Below are positions 36,567 through 49,444 of a stretch of 64,000 bases of DNA, piece after piece. The notes beneath the pieces were generated by a model. It was not told the origin of the DNA, made no database searches, and saw nothing but the letters and a program-made list of their open reading frames with translations. Both the position numbers and the translations under genes were made by a program. Origin of the DNA: Osmia lignaria lignaria (Eukaryota; Arthropoda; Insecta; Hymenoptera; Megachilidae); assembly GCF_051020975.1 (NCBI RefSeq), contig NW_027478169.1, positions 4,588,001 to 4,652,000 on the forward strand, given 5' to 3'. The number at the start of each line of letters is the position of its first letter. The first letter of the stretch is position 1.

Positions 36567-37532
36567 TGATCAGATGCGTAGATCTCGAGATATATCAAGA
36601 TATTTAAAAGTTCCGAAGCTGCACCAACATAATAGAGGTAGAGAAACACCGTGGCCTCTTTCTTTGAGATAACTCTGCACTATTGCGAGCTGCAAATGCC
36701 ACTTCCCGCTTAGCTGTGCAGAAGAAGAACAACAAGAAGGAGAAATATCTCGAAATATGTCCGTCAGGCCCCATCCCTTGAGATAAATCTGCAAATATCT
36801 CGGAAACCAAGCGAGCTATGGCAAAATGTTAAGAGACCTTTCTTGTAGAGAATTAAGTTTCCTACTTTTTATGTTCTATGATATTTTTTGATCAGATGCG
36901 TAGTTCTCGAGATATATCAAGATATTTAAAAGTTCCGAAGCCGCAGCAACATAATAGAGATACAGAAACACCGTGTCCCCTTTCTTTGCGATAACTCTGC
37001 ACTATTGCGAGCTGCAAATGCCACTTCCAGCTTAGCTGTGCAGAAGAAGAACAACAAGAAGAAGAAATATCTCGAAATATGTCCGTCAGGCCCCTTCCCT
37101 TGAGATAAATCTGCAAATATCTCGGAAACGAAGCGAGCTATGGCAAAATGTTAAGAGACCTTTTTTGTAGACAATTAAGTTTCCTACTTTTTATGTTCTA
37201 TGATATTTTTTGATCAGATGCGTAGTTCTCGAGATATATCAAGATATTTAAAAGTTCCGAAGCCGCACCAACATAATAGAGATACAGAAACACCGTGGCC
37301 CCTCTCTTTGAGATAACTCTGCACTATTGCGAGCTGGAAATGCCACTTCCAGTTTAGCTGTGCAGAAGAAGAACAACAAGAAGAAGAAATATCTCGAAAT
37401 ATGTCCGTTAGGCCCCTTCCCTTGAGATAAATCTGCAAATATCTCGGAAACGAAGCGAGCAATGGCAAAATGTTAAGAGACCTTTTTTGTAGAGAATTAA
37501 GTTTCCTACTTTTTATGTTCTATGATATTTTT

Positions 37533-40500
37533 TGATCAGATGCGTAGTTCTCGAGATATATCAAGATATTTAAAAGTTCCGAAGCCGCACCAACATAATA
37601 GAGATACAGAAACACCGTGGCCCCTTTCTTCGAGATAACTCTGCACTAGTGCGAGCCGCAAATGCCACTTCCAGCTTAGCTGTGCAGAAGAAGAACAACA
37701 AGAAGAAGAAATATCTCGAAATATGTCCGTCAGGCCCCTTCCCTTGAGATAAATCTGCAAATATCTCGGAAACGAAGCGAGCTATGGCAAAATGTTAACA
37801 GACCTTTTTGTAGAGAATTAAGTTTCCTACTTTTTATGTTCTATGGTATTTTTTGATCAGCGGCGTAGTTCTCGAGATATATCAAGATATTTAAAAGTTC
37901 CGAAGCCGCACCAACATAATGGAGATACAGAAACACCGTAGCCCCTTTCTTTGAGATTACTCTGCACTATTGCGAGCTGCAAATGCCACTTCCAGCTTAG
38001 CTGTGCAGAGGAAGAACAACAAGAAGAAGAAATATCTCGAAATATGTCCGTCAGGCCCCTTCCCTTGAGATAAATCTGCAAATATCTCGGAAACGAAGCG
38101 AGCTATGGCAAAATAATAAGAGACCTTTTTTGTAGAGAATTAAGTTTCCTACTTTTTATGTTCTATGATATTTTTTGATCAGATGCGTAGTTCTCGAGAT
38201 ATATCAAGATATTTAAAAGTTCCGAAGCCGCACCAACATAATAGAGATACAGAAACACCGTGGCCCCTTTCTTCGAGATAACACTGCACTAGTGCGAGCC
38301 GCAAATGCCACTTCCAGCTTAGCTGTGCAGAAGAAGAACAACAAGAAGAAGAAATATCTCGAAATCTGTCCGTCAGGCCCCTTCCCTTGAGATAAATCTG
38401 CAAATATCTCGGAAACGAAGCGAGCTATGGCAAAATGTTAAGAGACCTTTTTTGTAGAGAATTAAGTTTCCTACTTTTTATGTTCTATGATATTTTTTGA
38501 TCAGATGCGTAGTTCTCGAGATATATCAAGATATTTAAAAGTTCCGAAGCCGCACCAACATAATAGAGATACAGAAACACCGTGGCCCCCTTCTTTGAGA
38601 TAACTCTGCACTATTGCGAGCTGCAAATGCCACTTCCAGCTTAGCTGTGCAGAAGAAGAACAACAAGAAGAACAAATATCTCGAAATATGTCCGTCAGGC
38701 CCCTTCCCTTGAGATAAATCTGCAAATATCTCGGAAACGAAGCGAGCTATGGCAAAATGTTAAGAGACCTTTCTTGTAGAGAATTAAGTTTCCTACTTTT
38801 TATGTTCTATGATATTTTTTGATCAGATGCGTAGTTCTCGAGATATATCAAGATATTTAAAAGTTCCGAAGCCGCACCAACATAATAGAGATACAGAAAC
38901 ACCGTGGCCCCTTTCTTTGAGATTACTCTGCACTATTGCGAGCTGCAAATGCCACTTCCAGCTTAGCTGTGCAGAAGAAGAACAACAAGAAGAAGAAATA
39001 TCTCGAAATATGTCCGTCAGGCCCCTTCCCTTGAGATAAATCTGCAAATATCTCGGAAACGAAGCGAGCTATGGCAAAATGTTAAGAGACCTTTTGTGTA
39101 GAGAATTAAGTTTCCTACTTTTTATGTTCTATGATATTTTTTGATCAGAAGCGTAGTTTTCGAGATATATCGAGATATTTAAAAGTTCCGAAGCCGCACC
39201 AACATAATAGAGATACAGAAACACCGTGGCCCCTTTCTTTGAGATAACTCTGCACTAGTGCGAGCCGCAAATGCCACTTCCAGCTTAGCTGTGCAGAAGA
39301 AGAACAACAAGAAGAAGAAATATCTCGAAATCTGTCCGTCAGGCCCCTTCCCTTGAGATAAATCTGCAAATATCTCGGAAACGAAGCGAGCTATGGCAAA
39401 ATGTTAAGAGACCTTTTTTGTAGAGAATTAAGTTTCCTACTTTTTATGTTCTATGATATTTTTTGATCAGATGCGTAGTTCTCGAGATATATCAAGATAT
39501 TTAAAAGTTCCGAAGCCGCACCAACATAATAGAGATACAGAAACACCGTGGCCCCCTTCTTTGAGATAACTCTGCACTATTGCGAGCTGCAAATGCCACT
39601 TCCAGCTTAGCTGTGCAGAAGAAGAACAACAAGAAGAAGAAATATCTCGAAATATGTCCGTCAGGCCCCTTCCCTTGAGATAAATCTGCAAATATCTCGG
39701 AAACGAAGCGAGCTATGGCAAAATGTTAAGAGACCTTTCTTGTAGAGAATTAAGTTTCCTACTTTTTATGTTCTATGATATTTTTTGATCAGATGCGTAG
39801 TTCTCGAGATATATCAAGATATTTAAAAGTTCCGAAGCCGCACCAACATAATAGAGATACAGAAACACCGTGGCCCCTTTCTTTGAGATTACTCTGCACT
39901 ATTGCGAGCTGCAAATGCCACTTCCAGCTTAGCTGTGCAGAAGAAGAACAACAAGAAGAAGAAATATCTCGAAATATGTCCGTCAGGCCCCTTCCCTTGA
40001 GATAAATCTGCAAATATCTCGGAAACGAAGCGAGCTATGGCAAAATGTTAAGAGACCTTTTGTGTAGAGAATTAAGTTTCCTACTTTTTATGTTCTATGA
40101 TATTTTTTGATCAGAAGCGTAGTTTTCGAGATATATCGAGATATTTAAAAGTTCCGAAGCCGCACCAACATAATAGAGATACAGAAACACCGTGGCCCCT
40201 TTCTTTGAGATAACTCTGCACTAGTGCGAGCCGCAAATGCCACTTCCAGCTTAGCTGTGCAGAAGAAGAACAACAAGAGAAGAAATATCTCGAAATATGT
40301 CCGTCAGGCCCCTTCCCTTGAGATAAATCTGCAAATATCTCGGAAACGAAGCGAGCTATGGCAAAATGTTAAGAGACCTTTTTTGTAGAGAATTAAGTTT
40401 CCTACTTTTTATGTTCTATGATATTTTTTGATCAGATGCGTAGTTCTCGAGATATATCAAGATATTTAAAAGCTCCGAAGCCGCACCAACATAATGGAGA

Positions 40501-41715
40501 TACAGAAACACCGTGGCCCCTTTCTTTGAGATAACTCTGCACTAGTGCGAGCCGCAAATGCCACTTCCAGCTTAGCTGTGCAGAAGAACAACAACAAGAA
40601 GAAGAAATATCTCGAAATATGTCCGTCAGGCCCCTTCCCTTGAGATAAATCTGCAAATATCTCGGAAACGAAGCGAGCTATGGCAAAATGTTAAGAGACC
40701 TTTTTTGTAGAGAATTAAGTTTCCTACTTTTTATGTTCTATGATATTTTTTGATCAGAAACGTAGTTTTCGAGATATATCGAGATATTTAAAAGTTCCGA
40801 AGCCGCACCAACATAATAGAGATACAGAAACACCGTGGCCCCTTTCTTCGAGATAACTCTGCACTAGTGCGAGCCGCAAATGCCACTTCCAGCTTAGCTG
40901 TGCAGAAGAAGAACAACAAGAAGAAGAAATATCTCGAAATATGTCCGTCAGGCCCCTTCCCTTGAGATAAATCTGCAAATATCTCGGAAACGAAGCGAGC
41001 TATGGCAAAATGTTAAGAGACCTTTTTGTAGAGAATTAAGTTTCCTACTTTTTATGTTCTATGGTATTTTTTGATCAGCGGCGTAGTTCTCGAGATATAT
41101 CAAGATATTTAATAGTTCCGAAGCCGCACCAACATAATGGAGATACAGAAACACCGTAGCCCCTTTCTTTGAGATTACTCTGCACTATTGCGAGCTGCAA
41201 ATGCCACTTCCAGCTTAGCTGTGCAGAGGAAGAACAACAAGAAGAAGAAATATCTCGAAATATGTCCGTCAGGCCCGTTCCTTTGAGCTGAATCTGCAAA
41301 TATCTCGGAAACGAAGCAAACTATGGCAAAATGTTAAGAGACCTTATTTGTAGAGAATTAAGTTTCCTACTTTTTATGTTCTATGATATTTTTTGATCAG
41401 ATGCGTAGTTCTCGAGATATATCAAGATATTTAAAAGTTCCGAAGCCGCACCAACATAATAGAGATGCAGAAACACCGTGGCCCCTTTCTTTGAGATAAC
41501 TCTGCACTAGTGCGAGCCGCAAATGCCACTTCCAGCTTAGCTGTGCAGAAGAAGAACAACAAGAAGAAGAAATATCTCGAAATATGCCCGTCAGGCCCCT
41601 TCCCTTGAGATAAATCTGCCAATATCTCGGAAACGAAGCTAGCTATGGCAAAATGTTAAGAGACCTTTTTTGTAGAGAATTAAGTTTCCTACTTTTTATG
41701 TTCTATGATATTTTT
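37533..41715. repeat. 15-16-unit higher-order block, copy 2
   Basis: Partner of 32706-36566. The unit at 40429-40750 (AAAAGCTCCG, GAACAACAACAAG) has no counterpart at the equivalent position in copy 1, so copy 2 has thirteen units against twelve. Either one unit was gained here or one was lost there. Confidence 0.87.
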
Positions 41716-42037
41716 TGATCAGATGCGTAGATCTCGAGATATATCAAGATATTTAAAAGTTCCGAAGCCGCACCAACATAATAGAGATACAGAAACACCG
41801 TGGCCCCTCTCTTTGAGATAACTCTGCACTATTGCGAGCTGGAAATGCCACTTCCAGTTTAGCTGTGCAGAAGAAGAACAACAAGAAGAAGAAATATCTC
41901 GAAATATGTCCGTTAGGCCCCTTCCCTTGAGATAAATCTGCAAATATCTCGGAAACGAAGCGAGCTATGGCAAAATGTTAAGAGACCTTTTTTGTAGAGA
42001 ATTAAGTTTCCTACTTTTTATGTTCTATGATATTTTT
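41716..42037. repeat. hybrid monomer (AGATCT left end, dyad-type right part)
   Basis: The left end GTAGATCTCGAG matches the unit at 36567. From GAAGCCGCACC onward (about 41765), CCTCTCTTTG and CTGGAAATG match the unit at 37211. Relative to the order 36567, 36889, 37211, two unit lengths have been lost in this copy, as expected of the deletion product of an unequal exchange. Confidence 0.85.
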
Positions 42038-42359
42038 TGATCAGAAGCGTAGTTTTCGAGATATATCGAGATATTTAAAAGTTCCGAAGCCGCACCAACA
42101 TAATAGAGATACAGAAACACCGTGGCCCCTTTCTTTGAGATAACTCTGCACTAGTGCGAGCCACAAATGCCACTTCCAGCTTAGCTGTGCAGAAGAAGAA
42201 CAACAAGAAGAAGAAATATCTCGAAATATGTCCGTCAGGCCCCTTCCCTTGATATAAATCTGCAAATATCTCGGAAACGAAGCGAGCTATGGCAAAATGT
42301 TAAGAGACGTTTTTTGTAGAGAATTATGTTTCCTACAATTTATGTTCTATGATGTTTTT

Positions 42360-42681
42360 TGATCAGAAGCGTAGTTTTCGAGATATATCGAGATATTCAA
42401 AAGTTCCGAAGCCGCACCAACATAATAGAGATACAGAAACACCGTGGCCCCTTTCTTTGAGATAACTCTGCACTAGTGCGAGCCGCAAATGCCACTTCCA
42501 GCTTAGCTGTGCAGAAGAAGGACAACAAGAAGAAGAAATATCTCGAAATATGTCCGTCAGGCCCCTTCACTTGAGATAAATCTGCAAATATCTCGGAAAC
42601 GAAGCGAGCTATGGCAAAATGTTAAGAGACCTTTTTTGTAGAGAATTAAGTTTCCTACTTTTTATGTTCTATGATATTTTT
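42360..42681. repeat. hybrid monomer (unit 21542-like left, unit 28198-like right)
   Basis: The left part (preceded by GATGTTTTTTG, with GAGATATTCAAAAG) matches the unit at 21542. The right part (GAAGGACAAC, CCTTCACTTGAG) matches the unit at 28198. Both marker sets are rare, so this unit most likely joins two distant lineages. Confidence 0.8.
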
Positions 42682-44613
42682 TGATCAGATGCGTAGTTCT
42701 CGAGATATATCAAGATACTTAAAAGTTCCGAAGCCGCACCAACATAATAGAGACACAGAAACACCGTGGCCCCTTTCTTTGAGATAACTCTGCACTAGTG
42801 CGAGCCGCAAATGCCACTTCCAGCTTAGCTGTGCAGAAGAAGAACAACAAGAAGAAGAAATATCTCGAAATATGTCCGTCAGGCCCCTTCCCTTGAGATA
42901 AATCTGCAAATATCTCGGAAACGAAGGGAGCTATGGCAAAATGATAAGAGACCTTATTTGTAGAGAATTAAGTTTCCTACTTTTTATGTTCTATGATATT
43001 TTTTGATCAGATGCGTAGTTCTCGAGATATATCAAGATATTTAAAAGTTCCGAAGCCGCACCAACATAATAGAGATACAGAAACACCGTGGCCCCTTTCT
43101 TTGAGATAACTCTGCACTAGTGCGAGCCGCAAATGCCACTTCCAGCTTAGCTGTGCAGAAGAAGAACAACAAGAAGAAGAAATATCTCGAAATATGTCCG
43201 TCAGGCCCCTTCCCTTGAGATAAATCTGCAAATATCTCGGAAACGAAGCGAGCTATGGCAAAATGTTAAGAGACCATTTTTGTAGAGAATTAAGTTTCCT
43301 ACTTTTTATGTTGTATGATATTTTTTGATCAGATGCGTAGTTCTCGAGATATATCAAGATATTTAAAAGTTCCGAAGCCGCACCAACATAATAGAGATAC
43401 AGAAACACCGTGGCCCCTTTCTTTCAGATAACTCTGCACTATTGCGAGCTGGAAATGCCACTTCCAGTTTAGCTGTGCAGAAGAAGAACAACAAGAAGAA
43501 GAAATATCTCGAAATATTTCCGTCAGGCCCCTTCCCTTGAGATATATCTGCAAATATCTCGGAAAGGAAGCGAGCTATGGCAAAATGTTAAGAGACCTTT
43601 TTTGTAGAGAATTATGTCTCCTACAAGTTATGTTCTATGATATTTTTTGATCAGAAGCGTAGTTTTCGAGATATATCGAGATATTTAAAAGTTCCGAAAC
43701 CGCACCAACATAATAGAGATACAGAAACACCGTGGCCCCTTTCTTTCAGATAACTCTGCACTATTGCGAGCTGCAAATGCCACTTCCAGTTTAGTTGTGC
43801 AGAAGAAGAACAACAAGAAGAAGAAATATCTCGAAATATGTCCGTCAGGCCCCTTCCCTTGAGATATATCTGCAAATATCTCGGAAACGAAGCGAACTAT
43901 GGCAAAATGTTAAGAGACCTTTTTTGTAGAGAATTATGTCTCCTACAAGTTATGTTCTATGATATTTTTTGATCAGAAGCGTAGTTTTCGAGATATATCG
44001 AGATATTTAAAAGTTCCGAAGCCGCACCAACATAATAGAGATACAGAAACACCGTGGCCCCTTTCTTTCAGATAACTCTGCACTATTGCGAGCTGCAAAT
44101 GCCACTTCCAGCTTAGCTGTGCAGAAGAAGAACAACAAGAAGAAGAAATATCTCGAAATATGTCCGTCAGGCCCCTTCCCTTGAGATAAATCTGCAAATA
44201 TCTCCGAAACGAAGCGAGCTATGGCAAAATGTTAAGAGACCTTTGTTGTACAGAATTAAGTTTCGTACTTTTTATGTTCTATGATATTTTTTGATCAGAT
44301 GCGTAGTTCTCGAGATATATCAAGATATTTAAAAGTTCCGAAGCCGCACCAACATAATAGAGATACAGAAACACCGTGGCCCCTTTCTTTGAGATAACTC
44401 TGCACTATTGCGAGCTGGAAATGCCACTTCCAGTTTAGCTGTGCAGAAGAAGAACAACAAGAAGAAGAAATATCTCGAAATATGTCCGTCAGGCCCCTTC
44501 CCTTGAGATATATCTGCAAATATCTCGGAAACGAAACGAGCTATGGCAAAATGTTAAGAGACCTTTTTTGTAGAGAATTATGTCTCCTACAAGTTATGTT
44601 CTATGATATTTTT

Positions 44614-44936
44614 TGATCAGAAGCGTAGTTTTCGAGATATATCGAGATATTTAAAAGTTCCGAAGCCGCACCAACATAATAGAGCTACAGAAACACCGTG
44701 GCCCCTTTCTTTGAGATAACTCTGCACTATTGCGAGCTGCAAATGCCACTTCCAGCTTAGCTGTGCAGAAGAAGAACAACAAGAAGAAGAAATATCTTCG
44801 AAATATGTCCGTCAGGCCCCTTCCCTTGAGATAAATCTGCATATATCTCGGAAACGAAGCGAGCTATGGCAAAATGTTAAGAGACCTTTTTTGTAGAGAA
44901 TTAAGTTTGCTACTTTTTATGTTCTATGATATTTTT
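44614..44936. repeat. 323-bp monomer with 1-bp insertion
   Basis: One extra T in ATATCTTCGAAAT (near 44796) makes this unit 323 bp. Its right part (TCTGCATATATC, AAGTTTGCTAC) recurs without the insertion in the unit at 46225, +1610 bp on. Confidence 0.9.
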
Positions 44937-47512
44937 TGATCAGATGCGTTGTTCTCGAGATATATCAAGATATTTAAAAGTTCCGAAGCTGCACCAACAT
45001 AATAGAGATACAGAAACACCGTGGCCCCTTTCTTTGAGATAACTCTGCACTAGTGCGAGCCGCAAAAGCCACTTCCAGCTTAGCTGTGCAGAAGAAGAAC
45101 AACAAGAAGAAGAAATATCTCGAAATATGTCCGTCAGGCCCCTTCCCTTGAGATAAATCTGCAAATATCTCCGAAACGAAGCGAGCTATGGCAAAATGTT
45201 AAGAGACCTTTGTTGTAGAGAATTAAGTTTCGTACTTTTTATGTTCTATGATATTTTTTGATCAGATGCGTAGTTCTCGAGATATATCAAGATATTTAAA
45301 AGTTCCGAAGCCGCACCAACATAATAGAGATACAGAAACACCGTGGCCCCTTTCTTTGAGATAACTCTGCACTATTGCGAGCTGGAAATGCCACTTCCAG
45401 TTTAGCTGTGCAGAAGAAGAACAACAAGAAGAAGAAATATCTCGAAATATGTCCGTCAGGCCCCTTCCCTTGAGATATATCTGCAAATATCTCGGAAACG
45501 AAACGAGCTATGGCAAAATGTTAAGAGACCTTTTTTGTAGAGAATTATGTCTCCTACAAGTTATGTTGTATGATATTTTTTGATCAGAAGCGTAGTTTTC
45601 GAGATATATCGAGATATTTAAAAGTTCCGAAGCCGCACCAACATAATAGAGATACAGAAACACCGTGGCCCCTTTCTTTGAGATAACTCTGCACTATTGC
45701 GAGCTGCAAATGCCACTTGCAGCTTAGCTGTGCAGAAGAAGAACAACAAGAAGAAGAAATATCTCGAAATATGTCCGTCAGGCCCCTTCCCTTGAGATAA
45801 ATCTGCAAATATCTCCGAAACGAAGCGAGCTATGGCAAAATGTTAAGAGACCTTTGTTGTAGAGAATTAAGTTTCGTACTTTTTATGTTCTATGATATTT
45901 TTTGATCAGATGCGTAGTTCTCGAGATATATCAAGATATTTAAAAGTTCCGAAGCCGCACCAACATAATAGAGATACAGAAACACCGTGGCCCCTTTCTT
46001 TGAGATAACTCTGCACTATTGCGAGCTGGAAATGCCACTTCCAGTTTAGCTGTGCAGAAGAAGAACAACAAGAAGAAGAAATATCTCGAAATATGTCCGT
46101 CAGGCCCCTTCCCTTGAGATATATCTGCAAATATCTCGGAAACGAAACGAGCTATGGCAAAATGTTAAGAGACCTTTTTTGTAGAGAATTATGTCTCCTA
46201 CAAGTTATGTTGTATGATATTTTTTGATCAGAAGCGTAGTTTTCGAGATATATCGAGATATTTAAAAGTTCCGAAGCCGCACCAACATAATAGAGATACA
46301 GAAACACCGTGGCCCCTTTCTTTGAGATAACTCTGCACTATTGCGAGCTGCAAATGCCACTTCCAGCTTAGCTGTGCAGAAGAAGAACAACAAGAAGAAG
46401 AAATATCTCGAAATATGTCCGTCAGGCCCCTTCCCTTGAGATAAATCTGCATATATCTCGGAAACGAAGCGAGCTATGGCAAAATGTTAAGAGACCTTTT
46501 TTGTAGAGAATTAAGTTTGCTACTTTTTATGTTCTATGATATTTTTTGATCAGATGCGTTGTTCTCGAGATATATCAAGATATTTAAAAGTTCCGAAGCT
46601 GCACCAACATAATAGAGATACAGAAACACCGTGGCCCCTTTCTTTGAGATAACTCTGCACTATTGCGAGCTGCAAATGCCACTTCCAGCTTAGCTGTGCA
46701 GAAGAAGAACAACAAGAAGAAGAAATATCTCGAAATATGTCCGTCAGGCCCCTTCCCTTGAGATATATCTGCAAATATCTCGGAAACGAAGCGAGCTATG
46801 GCAAAATGTTAAGAGACCTTTTTTGTAGAGAATTATGTCTCCTACAAGTTATGTTCTATGATATTTTTTGATCAGAAGCGTAGTTTTCGAGATATATCGA
46901 GATATTTAAAAGTTCCGAAGCCGCACCAACATAATAGAGATACAGAAACACCGTGGCCCCTTTCTTTGAGATAACTCTGCACTAGTGCGAGCCGCAAATG
47001 CCACTTCCAGCTTAGCTGTGCAGAAGAAGAACAACAAGAAGAAGAAATATCTCGAAATATGTCCGTCAGGCCCCTTCCCTTGAGATAAATCTGCAAATAT
47101 CTCGGAAACGAAGCGAGCTATGGCAAAATGTTAAGAGACCTTTTTTGTAGAGAATTAAGTTTCCTACTTTTTATGTTCTATGATATTTTTTGATCAGATG
47201 CGTAGTTCTCGAGATATATCAAGATATTTAAAAGTTCCGAAGCCGCACCAACATAATAGAGATACAGAAACACCGTGGCCCCTTTCTTTCAGATAACTCT
47301 GCACTATTGCGAGCTGGAAATGCCACTTCCAGTTTAGCTGTGCAGAATAAGAACAACAAGAAGAAGAAATATCTCGAAATATGTCCGTCAGGCCCCTTCC
47401 CTTGAGATATATCTGCAAATATCTCGGAAACGAAGCGAGCTATGGCAAAATGTTAAGAGACCTTTTTTGTAGAGAATTAAGTTTCCTACTTTTTATGTTC
47501 TATGATATTTTT

Positions 47513-49444
47513 TGATCAGATGCGTAGTTCTCGAGATATATCGAGATATTTAAAAGTTCCGAAGCCGCACCAACATAATAGAGATACAGAAACACCGTGG
47601 CCCCTTTCTTTGAGATAACTCTGCACTAGTGCGAGCCGCAAAAGCCACTTCCAGCTTAGCTGTGCAGAAGAAGAACAACAAGAATAAGAAATATTTCGAA
47701 ATATGTCCGTCAGGCCCCTTCCCTTGAGATAAATCTGCAAATATCTCGGAAACGAAGCGAGCTACGGCAAAATGTTAAGAGACCTTTTTTGTAGAAAATT
47801 AGGTTTCCTACTTTTTATGTTCTATGATATTTTTTGATCAGATGCGTAGTTCTCGAGATATATCAAGATATTTAAAAGTTCCGAAGCCGCACCAACATAA
47901 TAGAGATACAGCAACACCGTGGCCCCTTTCTTTCCGATAACTCTGCGCTATTGCGAGCTGGAAACGCCACTTCCAGTTTAGCTGTGCAGAAGAAGAACAA
48001 CAAGAAGAAGAAATATCTCGAAATATGTCCGTCAGGCCCCTTCCCTTGAGATATATCTGCAAATATCTCGGAAACGAAGCGAGCTATGGCAAAATGTTAA
48101 GAGACCTTTTTTGTAGAGAATTATATCTCCTACAAGTTATGATCTATGATATTTTTTGATCAGAAGCGTAGTTTTCGAGATATATCGAGATATTTAAAAG
48201 TTCCGAAGCCGCACCAACATAATAGAGATACAGAAACACCGTGGCCCCTCTCTTTGAGATAACTCTGCACTAGTGCGGGCCGCAAATGCCACTTCCAGCT
48301 TAGCTGTGCAGAAGAAGAACAACGAGAAGAAGAAATATCTCGAAATATGTCCGTCAGGCCCCTTCCCTTGAGATAAATCAGCAAATATCTCGGAAACAAA
48401 GCGAGCTATGGCAAAATGTTAAGAGACCTTTGTTGTAGAGAATTAAGTTTCGTACTTTTTATGTTCTATGATATTTTTTGATCAGATGCGTAGTTCTCGA
48501 GATATATCAAGATATTTAAAAGTTCCGAAGCCGCACCAACATAATAGAGATACAGAAACACCGTGGCCCCTTTCTTTGAGATAACTCTGCACTAGTGCGA
48601 GCCGCAAATGCCACTTCCAGCTTAGCTGTGCAGAAGAAGAACAACAAGAAGAAGAAATATCTCGAAATATGTCCGTCAGGCCCCTTCCCTTGAGATAAAT
48701 CTGCAAATATCTCGGAAACGAAGCGAGCTATGGCAAAATGTTAAGAGACCTTTTTTGTAGAGAATTAAGTTTCCTACTTTTTATGTTCTACGATATTTTT
48801 TGATCAGATGCGTAGTTCTCGAGATATATCAAGATATTTAAAAGTTCCGAAGCCGCACCAACATAATAGAGATACAGAAACACCGTGGCCCCTTTCTTTG
48901 AGATAACTCTGCACTATTGCGAGCTGGAAATGCCACTTCCAGTTTAGCTGTGCAGAAGAAGAACAACAAGAAGAAGAAATATCTCGAAATATGTCCGTCA
49001 GGCCCCTTCCCTTGAGATAAATATGCAAATATCTCGGAAACGAAGCGAACTATGGCAAAATGTTAAGAGACCTTTTTTGTAGAGAATTAAGTTTCCTACT
49101 TTTTATGTTCTATGATATTTTTTGATCAGATGCGTAGTTCTCGAGATATATCGAGATATTTAAAAGTTCCGAAGCCGCACCAACATAATAGAGATACAAA
49201 AACACCGTGGCCCCTTTCTTTGAGATAACTCTGCACTAGTGCGAGCCGCAAAAGCCACTTCCAGCTTAGCTGTGCAGAAGAAGAACAACAAGAAGAAGAA
49301 ATAACACGAAATATGTCCGTTAGGCCCCTTCCCTTGAGATATATCTGCAAATATCTCGGAAACGAAGCGAGCTATGGCAAAATGTTAAGAGACCTTTTTT
49401 GTAGAGAATTAAGTTTCCTACTTTTTATGTTTTATGATATTTTT
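47513..49444. repeat. 6-unit higher-order block, copy 1
   Basis: This block repeats at +1932 bp (6 x 322). Ordered markers are AAGAATAAGAAATATTTCG, GCTACGGC, GTAGAAAATTAGG, CAGCAACACC, TTTCCGATAAC, TTATATCTCC, TATGATCTATG, GTGCGGGCC, AACGAGAAG, TTTCGTAC, AAATATGCAAAT, TACAAAAACACC and ATGTTTTATG. One difference noted is TTCTACGATATT at about 48788 against TTCTATGATATT at about 50720. Confidence 0.93.
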
